DNA of 64,000 nucleotides, taken from the NCBI GenBank assembly GCA_963821715.1, contig CAWGET010000001.1:248001-312000 (forward strand), read 5' to 3'. Below the pieces are notes generated by a model. It saw nothing but the letters and a program-made list of their open reading frames with translations. It was not told the DNA's origin and did not search any database. Of the stretch, positions 53,097 through 62,214 are shown piece after piece (the stretch's first letter is position 1; every line of letters begins with the position of its first letter). The position numbers were made by a program, and so were the translations under genes. This DNA comes from CAWGET01 sp963821715 (GTDB lineage Bacteria; Bacteroidota; Ignavibacteria; Ignavibacteriales; Melioribacteraceae).

Positions 53097-54373
53097 TGAC
53101 TATAGAAAAAGCGCTTCAAAAACTTTATTCGATGCATCAATTTGGGGTAAAACTCGGGCTCGATAATATTACAAATCTGCTTCACTATTTGGGAAATCCG
53201 GAGAAAAAATTTAAGTCTTTTCACATTGCCGGGTCCAACGGAAAAGGAAGCACTGCTTCTTTTACTTCGAGCATTTTAATTGAAGCCGGATATAAAACAG
53301 GACTCTATACTTCGCCGCATCTCGTAAAGTTTAACGAAAGAATAAGGATAAACGGGATAGAAATTCCGGATGAATTTATTGCGGAATTTATTTCGGCTCA
53401 TCAAAAATATATTGATGAAAATAATCCAACGTTTTTTGAAATTACAACAGCGCTTGCATTCGTCTATTTTGTCCAAAACAAAGTTGATTACGCAGTGATA
53501 GAAACCGGCCTCGGCGGAAGACTCGACGCGACCAATACAATTATTCCGGAAGCTTCAATAATAACTTCCATAAGCCGTGAGCATACAAATATTCTGGGGA
53601 ATTCGCTCGAAGAAATCGCCGGAGAAAAAGCGGGTATATTAAAACCTGAAGTTCCTGTTTTCACCGGAATTATGCGTAAAGAAGCCGAAGATGTAATCGA
53701 CAAAAAATCAGAAGAAAAAGGATGTAAATTATTCAGACTTAGTGATTTTCTTCAAATAAAAGACACTTTTGCGGAGTTAGATTTAGGCAAAAAAAAATAT
53801 AAAATTTACGATTTACCTTTGCAGGGGTTTCATCAAAAATTGAATGCAGCTTTGGCCCTGCTTGCGCTAAACAAAACGCTCGGTGTTTCCGATTATAAAA
53901 TTATTAATAAAGGATTTGCAAAAGTTTTAAAAAATTCCGGTCTGCAAGCCCGCTACGAAGTTGCAAATGAAAATCCAAAAATTATTTTTGACGCCGCTCA
54001 TAATCCCGAAGGAACCGAATCTTTTATTAATGAATTCAAAAATGAATTCGAGAATTATGAAGAGCGAATTTTAATTTTTGGAGTTATGAAGGACAAGGAT
54101 GCTGAGGAGATGCTTGGTTTTCTTAAACCGTATTTTTCAAAATTTATATTAACAACAATAGATTACGAGAGGGCAGCGGAACCTAAAGAGTTGCAAGAAC
54201 TTGCTGCAAAGTTAGATGTTGAGACTGCAGTAGAGAAAAATCCCGCAAAGTTTATAAATGATTATATTAAAACGAGGAACAATAAAAGTTGTTTAGTGGT
54301 ATTAGGTAGTATCTATGTAATTGGCGCTATAAAAGCAAACCTTTTTGACGGGAAAAAGTACTTGACATTGTAA
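53096..54373 (+). CDS. folC: Folylpolyglutamate/dihydrofolate synthase
   Basis: This 425-residue Mur-ligase-family protein has the P-loop GSNGKGSTASF (about 43-53), the ATPase region LGGRLDATN and EHTNILGNSLEEIAGEKAGILKPEVPVFTG. The C-domain motif FDAAHNPEGTESFINEF is present. It adds glutamate to folates (and possibly to dihydropteroate). It overlaps pyrD by one base, ending the alr-to-folC run of genes. A 150-base gap follows before rho. Confidence 0.94.
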   Translation: MTIEKALQKLYSMHQFGVKLGLDNITNLLHYLGNPEKKFKSFHIAGSNGKGSTASFTSSILIEAGYKTGLYTSPHLVKFNERIRINGIEIPDEFIAEFISAHQKYIDENNPTFFEITTALAFVYFVQNKVDYAVIETGLGGRLDATNTIIPEASIITSISREHTNILGNSLEEIAGEKAGILKPEVPVFTGIMRKEAEDVIDKKSEEKGCKLFRLSDFLQIKDTFAELDLGKKKYKIYDLPLQGFHQKLNAALALLALNKTLGVSDYKIINKGFAKVLKNSGLQARYEVANENPKIIFDAAHNPEGTESFINEFKNEFENYEERILIFGVMKDKDAEEMLGFLKPYFSKFILTTIDYERAAEPKELQELAAKLDVETAVEKNPAKFINDYIKTRNNKSCLVVLGSIYVIGAIKANLFDGKKYLTL

Positions 54374-54524
54374 CTTATAAGAACTAAGTTTTTATAAACC
54401 CCCGTTCAAGTCGAACGAAAATTCATTGTTAATATCAAAGAAAAATATAATCCCAGGCGCCCAAAAATTCAATTGGTTCAAAATTAAATACTCATAAAAA
54501 ATAATAAAAATAGGAATTGTTAAC

Positions 54525-55778
54525 ATGCCGATGGACATTTCAGATCTGCAATCGAAAAAGATTGTCGATCTTTATAAGATAGCTAAGGATTTAGATATAT
54601 CAGGATTTAGTGATTTAAGGAAACAGGAGCTGATATTTAAAATATTGGAAGGGCAGTCTCAAAAAGACGGCTTAACTTTTTCAAAAGGAGTTTTGGAAGT
54701 TTTGCCGGACGGATACGGATTCCTTCGTTCTGCCGATTATAATTATCTTCCTTCACCGGACGATATTTATGTTTCTCCTTCGCAGATTAAACGCTTTAGT
54801 TTAAGAACCGGAGATTTTGTAAGCGGCCAGGTAAGGTCTCCGAAAGAAGGCGAGAGATTTTTCGCTTTGTTAAGAGTTGAAGCCGTTAACGGCAAAGATC
54901 CGGAAGGAATTAGAGGAAGAACTTTATTCGATAATTTAACACCGTTGTATCCGACGAAGAAATTATCTTTGGAATCGGCGCCCGGGGAATATTCTATGAG
55001 AATTATGGACCTGCTTTCTCCGATGGGAAAAGGGCAGCGTGGTTTGATAGTTTCTCCTCCCAAAAGCGGTAAAACAATTCTCCTTCAAAAAATTGCAAAT
55101 TCTATTTTAAGAAACAGTCCGGAAGTAAAATTGATAATGCTTCTCATCGATGAAAGACCGGAAGAAGTTACCGATATGCAGCGTTCGGTTAATGCTGAAG
55201 TTATCAGTTCCACATTCGATGAACCGGCTGAAAGACACGTCCAGGTTGCTAATATGGTAATCGAAAAAGCTAAAAGAATGGTTGAAGCCGGAGACGACGT
55301 AGTTGTGCTTTTAGACAGCATAACGCGATTGGCTCGTGCGCATAACACGGTAATCCCGCATAGCGGAAGAATTCTTTCCGGTGGTGTGGACGCGAATGCA
55401 CTTCACAAACCAAAAAGATTTTTCGGTGCTGCACGAAATACAGAAGACGGCGGAAGTTTAACTATCATCGCTACGGCATTGATTGAAACCGGAAGCCGTA
55501 TGGACGAAGTAATTTTTGAAGAGTTCAAAGGTACGGGAAATATGGAAATTGTGCTCGATAGAAATCTATCCGACAGAAGAATCTTCCCGGCTATCGACGT
55601 GAATAGAACCGGTACCAGAAAAGAAGAATTATTGATGACGGAAGATCAGCTGCAGAAAGTATGGATATTAAGAAAGATCCTTAGTGAATTCGATTCTATA
55701 GAAGCGATGGATTTTGTACTCGACAAAATGAGAGGAACCAGAAATAACAAAGAATTCCTCGACAATATGAACAGCTAA
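54525..55778 (+). CDS. rho: Transcription termination factor Rho
   Basis: This 417-residue RNA-dependent ATPase has the N-terminal RNA-binding domain with LPDGYGFLRSADYNYL (primary site) and SPDDIYVSPSQIKRF, Walker A SPPKSGKT (about 183-190), Walker B LIMLLIDERPEEV and the Q-loop/R-loop region with GGVDANALHKPKRFFGAARNTEDGGSLT. It terminates untranslated transcripts. The ATG is weakly preceded by AGGAATTG. Downstream come a frame-changed gene, pdxA, a methyltransferase and ftsE in the same direction. Confidence 0.97.
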   Translation: MPMDISDLQSKKIVDLYKIAKDLDISGFSDLRKQELIFKILEGQSQKDGLTFSKGVLEVLPDGYGFLRSADYNYLPSPDDIYVSPSQIKRFSLRTGDFVSGQVRSPKEGERFFALLRVEAVNGKDPEGIRGRTLFDNLTPLYPTKKLSLESAPGEYSMRIMDLLSPMGKGQRGLIVSPPKSGKTILLQKIANSILRNSPEVKLIMLLIDERPEEVTDMQRSVNAEVISSTFDEPAERHVQVANMVIEKAKRMVEAGDDVVVLLDSITRLARAHNTVIPHSGRILSGGVDANALHKPKRFFGAARNTEDGGSLTIIATALIETGSRMDEVIFEEFKGTGNMEIVLDRNLSDRRIFPAIDVNRTGTRKEELLMTEDQLQKVWILRKILSEFDSIEAMDFVLDKMRGTRNNKEFLDNMNS

Positions 55779-55790
55779 GAACTTTATTAA

Positions 55791-57028
55791 ATGTTAAAAA
55801 ATATATTTTTTCTTATTCTTTTTGGATTTTCAATTATTCTGCCTCAGCGGAGCAGGCCTGTTTATTTTGAGGATCACATTATTCCCGCGGATTCCCAGAT
55901 AACTTATTATCTCAGTTACAGGATTCCCTTCAATAATTTGGTCTTTGTAAAACAGAACGGCAACTATACTTCCGGTATTACGTTAAACGTTGAGGCTCAG
56001 AACAGTGAAAGTAAGGAATTCTACCGCGAAAGTGTATCGAACAGTGTAGATGCCGATTCTTATGAACAGACGGAATCGGAAAATTTTTACGCTGAAGGAT
56101 TTGTAAAATTAAAATTCCCTGCCGGAGATTACTCTGTCTTCCCGTCTTTGAAGATAAATAATATCCAAAGAGATATAAGTTTCCGGCCTCTAAAAATCTC
56201 ATCTTCTGAAATAAAAAATTTCTTAAAACCTTTTGTGGTAAATACAGATGATTCCGACTGCGATGGCGAAGAGAGTTTAAACTTGCAAATTTTGCCGGCG
56301 ATATTCCGTTTTCACCCGACGAATCAAAATTATTAATTGCCGCAATCGATTCGATTAAAAATAGTTTAACATTTAAAGTACTGCAAAAGGACAATTTGAT
56401 TTTTGAAGAAACGGTGAAACCGATTGAAGTAACTGGAGTTTCTATTGAAGAATGCGAAGGGGAACTTATATTAAAAACTGATGCAGGCGGGGCTGATTAT
56501 TCCCTTTACGAACTAAGCGGTTTAAGCAGCAGACTGATCGAAGGTAAAGTAAAGATAGAAATTTATGAAGATGAAAAGATGATCGATACTTTGGGTGCCG
56601 GTGTTTCGTGGATTGACAAACCAGCTTCTTTATATGATATGAAGAGCGCGATAGCAAACTTATCGCTGATAGCAGAGCCTAAGGATATTAAAAATATTAA
56701 ATCGGCTGACCAAGAAAATAGATATGAAGCGTTTTTTGATTATTGGAAATCATACGATCCAACACCCGAAACAAGTTATAATGAAATTATGGCAGAATTT
56801 TACGAGCGTGTTGACGAAGCTAATGAAAAATTTGCGCCGGCTGACGAAACAAAAGGTTCTAAAACCGACCGTGGGAAAATATTTATTCAATACGGAGCAC
56901 CCGATTCCGTAAACCGTTTTTCATCCGACGAATACACTTCAGTAGAACTTTGGAAATATACCGACTTGAATCTGGAATTTTATTTTGCCGATAATTCCGG
57001 GCTGGGAAATTTCAGACTGATAAAATAG
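55791..57028 (+). CDS. GWxTD-family protein split by a -1 frame change
   Basis: Two overlapping frames are needed. The first (55791-56336) has a signal sequence and a beta-rich domain up to KPFVVNTDDSDCDGEE. The second frame (-1) continues as FKLANFAGDIPFSPDESKLLIAAIDS and ends at 57028 with the GWxTD-family domain (FDYWKSYDPTPETSYNEIMAEFYERVDEANEKF and DRGKIFIQYGAPD). Joined at the heptamer T TTA AAC (56276-56282), the product is 412 residues, a plausible length. The signature tryptophan is Ser (GSKTD). A TTG with a Shine-Dalgarno-like AAAAGG five bases upstream (start 56396) could give a separate short protein. Alternatives are a sequence error or a pseudogene. Confidence 0.75.
56276..56282 (+). 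promoter_or_regulatory. Slippery heptamer at the frame junction of the GWxTD-family gene
   Basis: T TTA AAC is in the correct zero-frame phase (codon boundaries at 56277 and 56280). A -1 slip moves translation into the long downstream frame. This heptamer is the well-known coronavirus type. In bacteria other heptamers work better. I see no strong stimulatory stem within 10 bases downstream. Confidence 0.4.
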
Positions 57029-57030
57029 CT

Positions 57031-58013
57031 ATGAAAAGGTTTGTTTTTACTTGCGGAGATATAAACGGAGTTGGACCTGAAATTGCTATAAAAGTATTTA
57101 ATGAAATTTATCCGGCGCAAAAATCTAAAATTATTTTTGTAACACCTTCCAATATTTTCCTCAAATCAATAGAAAACTTAAAACCCCAATTTAAATTTGA
57201 ACTGATAAAACCGCAAAGTTTAATTGATGATAATCCGGAATATATAAGCATAATTGATCTGGGAGAAGTACCGCAAAATACAGGCTTTGCCACAAAAGCA
57301 TCCGGTGAGGCGGCTTTTGAGTCAATAAAAATAGGGTTCGATTTAGTAAGCGAAAAAAAAGCAGACGCCCTTATAACAAACCCGATTTCTAAACATGCAT
57401 TTGAACTTGCCGGAATTAATTTTCCCGGTCATACAGAGTTGCTTGCTGAATGGTCAAGTGTAAAAGATTTTGCGATGATGTTTATCTCGGAAGAAATGAA
57501 CTGCGCGCTTGCAACAATTCATGAACCGATAAAAAATGTTGCGGGATTAATTACTGAGGATATTCTTCATAAAAGGATGGAAATTATACAGAGATCTTTA
57601 AGATTTGATTTTGGGATTAAAAATCCTAAAATTGCCGTCTTAGGATTAAATCCGCATGCCGGGGAACAGGGAAGAATAGGGCATGAGGAAGAGGAAATAA
57701 TCAAACCCTTATTAAAAAAATTAGACAATAAAAATATTACCGGACCTTTTGTGCCTGACGCTTTTTTTGCCAATAAAAAATATATGGATTATGATCTAGT
57801 TTTCGGAATGTATCACGATCAGGTTTTGATTCCTTTAAAATGCTTAATTTTAATTCAGGAGTAAATTTTACGGCAGGCTTGCCGATTGTACGCACTTCTC
57901 CCGATCATGGAACAGCTTTCGACATTGCCGGTAAAAATATCGCAGATCCTCAAAGTCTTTTGCAGGCTTTTTATCAAGCCGAAAAAATAGTAAAAAAGCG
58001 AAATACGAATTGA
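57031..58013 (+). CDS. pdxA: 4-hydroxythreonine-4-phosphate dehydrogenase, split by a -1 frame change
   Basis: The first frame (57031-57864) contains most of PdxA: TCGDINGVGPEIAIKVF, NPISKHAFELAGINFPGHTELLAEW and GLNPHAGEQGRIGHEEEE, then MYHDQVLIPLK. It then drifts into a short non-conserved tail. The -1 frame continues MLNFNSGVNFTAGLPIVRTSPDHGTAFDIAGKNIADPQSLLQAFYQAEK to 58013. Joined at T TTA AAA (57834-57840) the protein is 327 residues, matching E. coli PdxA (329). The C-terminal RTSPDHGTAFDIAG segment is a conserved family motif, so the truncated form should be inactive. It acts in vitamin B6 synthesis. The methyltransferase gene overlaps by four bases. Confidence 0.85.
57834..57840 (+). 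promoter_or_regulatory. Slippery heptamer at the frame junction of pdxA
   Basis: T TTA AAA is in zero-frame phase (codon boundaries at 57835 and 57838). A -1 slip gives TTT AAA ATG. The A-run (four As) could equally hide a missing A. A small hairpin, CGGCA / TGCCG (57871-57884), lies about 30 bases downstream, farther than usual for stimulation. Confidence 0.4.
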
Positions 58014-58735
58014 ATGTAAAACAATATCAATATGTTTCTGAAGTTTACGCTCACCTTATGAAGTCGATCGATTATGAGGGCTGGGCGAGTTACATTCTTG
58101 AAATTGCAGATAAAAATAATTCTTCAGTCGATTCGGTTTTGGAAGTCGGTAGCGGCAACTGCGCACTTGCATCATTTTTAAAGGATGAATTTAATTTTTT
58201 CGCGGCTGTAGACTTATCTTCATTCATGCTGAACAAATCGGAATCGCCCGGTTTGATGAGAATTTGCGCCGATATGAAAAATCTTCCTTTCAAAAAAAAG
58301 TTTGATCTTGTTTTCAGCGCTTTTGATTCGGTTAATTATTTATTGAGCAAAGATGAGTTATTGCAATTTTTTAAAAGTGTAAAATCGGTTTTGGCGGAAA
58401 ACGGAATTTTAACTTTCGACGTAAGCTTAGAACGAAACAGCCTAAAACATGTAAGGCGGCTTAACAGAAAAGGAAAAGTTGAAAAAATTAAGTATATTCA
58501 AAAAAGCAGTTATTCCAAAAAAGATAAGATCCATTCAAATCATTTTAAAATAAAATTAAAGGACGGAACTATAGTGGAAGAACTGCACCGCCAAAGAATA
58601 TATCCTTTGGAAGATTACTTTGAATTGATTGAGGATGCCGGATTGATTGTAAAGAATTGTTATGAAGCCTTTTCATTCGACCAGGCGGACCCAAAATCAG
58701 AACGCGCACAATTTATAGTTCAAAAAAGTTTATAG
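58010..58735 (+). CDS. Class I SAM-dependent methyltransferase
   Basis: This 241-residue protein starts at TTG 58010, overlapping the pdxA end by four bases. It has the SAM motif VLEVGSGNCALASFLKDEF (about 43-61), the acidic loop AAVDLSSFML and the motif DLVFSAFDSVNYLL. The C-terminal half has an all-beta segment with HSNHFKIKLKDGTIVEELHRQRIYPLEDYFELIEDAG, common in small-molecule methyltransferases. The substrate is not known. It is followed three bases later by ftsE. Confidence 0.88.
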   Translation: MNVKQYQYVSEVYAHLMKSIDYEGWASYILEIADKNNSSVDSVLEVGSGNCALASFLKDEFNFFAAVDLSSFMLNKSESPGLMRICADMKNLPFKKKFDLVFSAFDSVNYLLSKDELLQFFKSVKSVLAENGILTFDVSLERNSLKHVRRLNRKGKVEKIKYIQKSSYSKKDKIHSNHFKIKLKDGTIVEELHRQRIYPLEDYFELIEDAGLIVKNCYEAFSFDQADPKSERAQFIVQKSL

Positions 58736-58738
58736 AAT

Positions 58739-59401
58739 ATGGTTACAATCAGCGGCGTAGAATTCAGCTACAACAACCAACCGATTTTTTCTGATTTAAA
58801 TTTAACTCTTGATGAAAAAGAATTTATTTTTTTGATAGGAAAAAGCGGCGCGGGGAAAAGCACACTTCTTCAATTAATTTATATGAATATTCTTCCCTTA
58901 TCAGGAATAGTTCAGGTTGAGGAATATAATTCTCAAACCATTAAAAAGAGAAATATCCCTAAGCTGCGAAGGAAGATCGGTGTTGTATTTCAGGATTTTA
59001 AATTGCTGGAAGATAGAAATGTTTACGATAATCTGGCGTTTATTCTCGAAGTGACAAATTCTAGAAAAAATATGAAGAAGAAAATTCTTCAGGCTCTCGC
59101 CGAAGTCGGGTTATCACACAAGCAGAAAAATTTTCCAAATCAACTTTCCGGCGGAGAGAAGCAGCGTGTTACAATTGCAAGAGCAATTGTTAATGAACCG
59201 AAAATAGTTTTAGCAGATGAACCGACAGGCAATCTTGATCCGGAAACTTCAGCGGAAATATTATCCATCTTTGAAAAAATCAACTCACATGGCGCTTCAG
59301 TAATTTTTGCTACTCACAATTATGACTTAGTAAAAAAATCATCCGCAAAAATTTACAAAATTCAGAATGGGAAATTGATACAGGGAATTAGGAAAACTTA
59401 A
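58739..59401 (+). CDS. ftsE: FtsE-like ABC ATPase
   Basis: This 220-residue ABC ATPase has Walker A GKSGAGKS (about 34-41), the Q-loop VVFQDFKLL, the signature LSGGEKQR, and Walker B IVLADEPTGNLD with the H-loop FATHNYDLV. This set matches FtsE of the FtsEX complex, which regulates peptidoglycan hydrolases at division. The usual partner ftsX is not next to it. The gene ends the rho-to-ftsE run. A LolD- or MacB-type ATPase is an alternative. Confidence 0.85.
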   Translation: MVTISGVEFSYNNQPIFSDLNLTLDEKEFIFLIGKSGAGKSTLLQLIYMNILPLSGIVQVEEYNSQTIKKRNIPKLRRKIGVVFQDFKLLEDRNVYDNLAFILEVTNSRKNMKKKILQALAEVGLSHKQKNFPNQLSGGEKQRVTIARAIVNEPKIVLADEPTGNLDPETSAEILSIFEKINSHGASVIFATHNYDLVKKSSAKIYKIQNGKLIQGIRKT

Positions 59402-59527
59402 ATTCATTATTTTATAATAGAATGAAAAAAATTATAAATAATGAGCAGCAAACAAAAACTTAACAGCTTTTTTCACATTTCAAATATTAATATCTCAGTA
59501 TTTTATGCTTCTGAATCTGCCTTAACT

Positions 59528-59773
59528 TTAATTTCTTTTAAAGCTGGCTTCTTCGGAATATTCGTACCATTCATTCGGATCGATTCCATCGTCTTTATCG
59601 AACTCAACTGCACCGCTTAACAGATCGCAGTTCATAACCGCAATAGCAGCGATGGCAGATAAAGCCGTAGAAGCCGCAAACGCCGTAAGAGTTGTCCTAT
59701 CCTTCAAAAACGAATCTTCCAAGTATTCGTAAGCGTCGGAAATTGAATCGCCAAGTGCTCTGATGAGTGACAT
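59528..59773 (-). CDS. Small single-pass membrane protein, unknown
   Basis: This 81-residue protein starts MSLIRALGDSISDAYEYLED with AGGT seven bases upstream on the minus strand. It has one hydrophobic segment (about 28-48, TLTAFAASTALSAIAAIAV) and an acidic C-terminus (DKDDGIDPNEWYEYSEEASFKRN). I know no family. It is the only minus-strand gene in this stretch and lies just upstream of purL in the opposite direction. Confidence 0.55.
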   Translation of the reverse strand: MSLIRALGDSISDAYEYLEDSFLKDRTTLTAFAASTALSAIAAIAVMNCDLLSGAVEFDKDDGIDPNEWYEYSEEASFKRN

Positions 59774-59988
59774 TTTTTTACCTGTTAGTTGGACCTTTCA
59801 ACTTTATTATCGAATTAAAAAATATTAAATAAAGACCTTTATCTAATTCTCTATTTATATTTTTTTAAAATAATCAGAATTTATAAAATATTCACAGTAA
59901 ATCGTAACTTTTCCAAAAATTAAAATGCTTCTTTTCATATCGATTCCAAAATATGTTATATTTATTTACAAAAAAAAAGACAAAAACA

Positions 59989-62214
59989 ATGAACGAACCC
60001 AAAGTCGATTTAGATTTAGCGCTGGAACACGGTTTAACAGAAAATGAATATAAAAAAATTTGCAATATATTAAAGAGGACGCCGAATTTCACGGAATTAG
60101 GAATTTTCAGCGTGATGTGGAGCGAACATTGCAGTTACAAAAATTCAATTGCACTTCTTAAAACTCTTCCCCGCGAGGGAGGAAGATTGCTTGTGGGAGC
60201 AGGTGAAGAAAATGCCGGACTTGTAGATATAGGTGATGGTTTGGCCATTGCCTTCAAAATTGAGAGTCACAATCATCCTTCAGCTGTTGAACCGTATCAA
60301 GGTGCTGCGACCGGAGTAGGCGGAATTTTACGGGACATTTTTACAATGGGCGCGCGGCCGATAGCCGCACTGAATTCGCTCCGGTTCGGAAATTTGAATG
60401 ACGCGCGAACCCGGTTTTTATTTGAAGGCGTTGTTAAAGGAATTGCGGATTATGGAAACTGTTTTGGTGTTCCTACAGTCGGGGGAGAAATTTACTTCGA
60501 TGATTCATACAAAGATAATCCTTTGGTAAATGCAATGGCGGTCGGTATTGTTGACGTAAACCGGACGGCCTCGGCAGTTGCGAAGGGAAGCGGAAACCCC
60601 GTGATGATAGTCGGTTCGGCAACCGGGCGCGACGGAATACACGGCGCCACATTTGCCTCGGAAGAGATATCGGAAAAATCGGAAGCTAAAAGACCTTCTG
60701 TTCAGGTTGGAGACCCTTTTACGGAGAAGTTATTGCTTGAAGCCACTCTTGAAATAATAAGGAAAGATCTAATTGTAGGTATTCAGGATATGGGTGCGGC
60801 GGGAATTTCCTGTTCCACAACCGAAATGAGCGAGAAAGGTACTGCCGGAATGAAGATCGATTTAAATAAAGTCCCGCTGCGTGAAGAGAATATGAGCGCT
60901 TACGAAATTATGCTTTCCGAAAGTCAGGAAAGAATGCTTGTTGTTGTAAAAAAAGGATATGAAGAGGAAGTGAAGTCTATCTTCGAAAAATGGGATTTGA
61001 ATTGCGAGATAATCGGTGAAGTAACTGAAACTGAAAATCTTGATGTTTCATATCTCGGAAAAAAAACGGCGAATCTTCCCGCATATGATTTAGTTTTGGG
61101 AGGCGGCGCACCGGTTTATATTCGTGAAACGAAGAAACCGGCTTATCTAAAACAAAAATGGGAGTTCGATTTTTCTAAGCTCGAAGAACCGGATGATATT
61201 ATGGAATCTTTCAACAAGGTTTTTTCTTCGCCTAACATCGCTTCCAAAAGATGGGTCTACGAACAGTACGATTCGATGGTGAGAACAAATACAATTGTAG
61301 GGCCGGGAAGCGACGCAGCTGTTATAAATATTAAAGATACAAACCGTGCTGTAGCTATTAAGACAGACTGCAATGGTCGGTATGTTTATCTTAATCCTGA
61401 AGAGGGAACAAAAATTGCCGTAGCGGAATCCGCACGAAACGTGGTTTGTTCCGGCGCAATTCCTCTGGCCGTTACTAATTGTTTAAATTTTGGCAATCCT
61501 TATAAACCTGAAATGTATTGGACATTCAAAAAAGCGATTGAAGGGATGGGTGAAGCTTGCCGTTATTTTAAGACTCCGGTTACAGGAGGCAATGTAAGTT
61601 TTTATAATGAAAGTCCGAATACAGCGGTATATCCGACGCCGGTAATCGGGATGCTCGGGCTTGTGGAAGATCTTGAGCATATTACAACAGCTAACTTTAA
61701 AAAGGAAGGAGATCTGATTTATTTGCTGGGTCAGGATTACGAAGAGATTGGAGGGAGCGAATATCTGAAAATAATTTTTGATCTTGTTGAAGGGAATGCT
61801 CCGAGAATCAGTTTGGAAAAAGAAAAGGAACTTCATACAATCTTATTACGGTTGATAAGAAATGGTTTGATCAATTCTGCACACGATATTTCGGAAGGGG
61901 GAATTATTTCAGCACTGGCGGAATGCTGCATAATCAATACAGAAAAAGTTTTAGGGGCAAAAGTAAATATTCCTGTGCACGAAAGGGAAGACTTCTCGTT
62001 CTTCTCCGAGTCACAATCGCGTGCAATCGTATCAATAGATCCTGATCTTAAAGAGGAGTTTAAAGAACTGCTCTCAAAATATTCAACTCCTTACTATTAT
62101 CTGGGAGTAACAGGCGGAGAAAATTTGGAAATTAACGATCAGCATTCGGTTTCCGTAAAAAAATTAATTGATCTATATTATAATTCAATCCCCAACAAAA
62201 TGAATGACGTCTAA
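59989..62214 (+). CDS. purL: Phosphoribosylformylglycinamidine synthase II
   Basis: I place the start at ATG 59989. The 12-codon extension upstream is low-complexity. The product is 741 residues, the small PurL type. It has SVMWSEHCSYKNS, ESHNHPSAVEPYQGAATGVGGILRD, GATFASEEISEKSEAKRPSVQVGDPFTEK and the C-terminal half with GPGSDAAVINI and PVTGGNVSFYNE. It uses ATP and glutamine-derived ammonia to make FGAM, with PurQ and PurS expected elsewhere. There is no clear Shine-Dalgarno sequence. The next gene starts 11 bases before its stop. Confidence 0.95.
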   Translation: MNEPKVDLDLALEHGLTENEYKKICNILKRTPNFTELGIFSVMWSEHCSYKNSIALLKTLPREGGRLLVGAGEENAGLVDIGDGLAIAFKIESHNHPSAVEPYQGAATGVGGILRDIFTMGARPIAALNSLRFGNLNDARTRFLFEGVVKGIADYGNCFGVPTVGGEIYFDDSYKDNPLVNAMAVGIVDVNRTASAVAKGSGNPVMIVGSATGRDGIHGATFASEEISEKSEAKRPSVQVGDPFTEKLLLEATLEIIRKDLIVGIQDMGAAGISCSTTEMSEKGTAGMKIDLNKVPLREENMSAYEIMLSESQERMLVVVKKGYEEEVKSIFEKWDLNCEIIGEVTETENLDVSYLGKKTANLPAYDLVLGGGAPVYIRETKKPAYLKQKWEFDFSKLEEPDDIMESFNKVFSSPNIASKRWVYEQYDSMVRTNTIVGPGSDAAVINIKDTNRAVAIKTDCNGRYVYLNPEEGTKIAVAESARNVVCSGAIPLAVTNCLNFGNPYKPEMYWTFKKAIEGMGEACRYFKTPVTGGNVSFYNESPNTAVYPTPVIGMLGLVEDLEHITTANFKKEGDLIYLLGQDYEEIGGSEYLKIIFDLVEGNAPRISLEKEKELHTILLRLIRNGLINSAHDISEGGIISALAECCIINTEKVLGAKVNIPVHEREDFSFFSESQSRAIVSIDPDLKEEFKELLSKYSTPYYYLGVTGGENLEINDQHSVSVKKLIDLYYNSIPNKMNDV

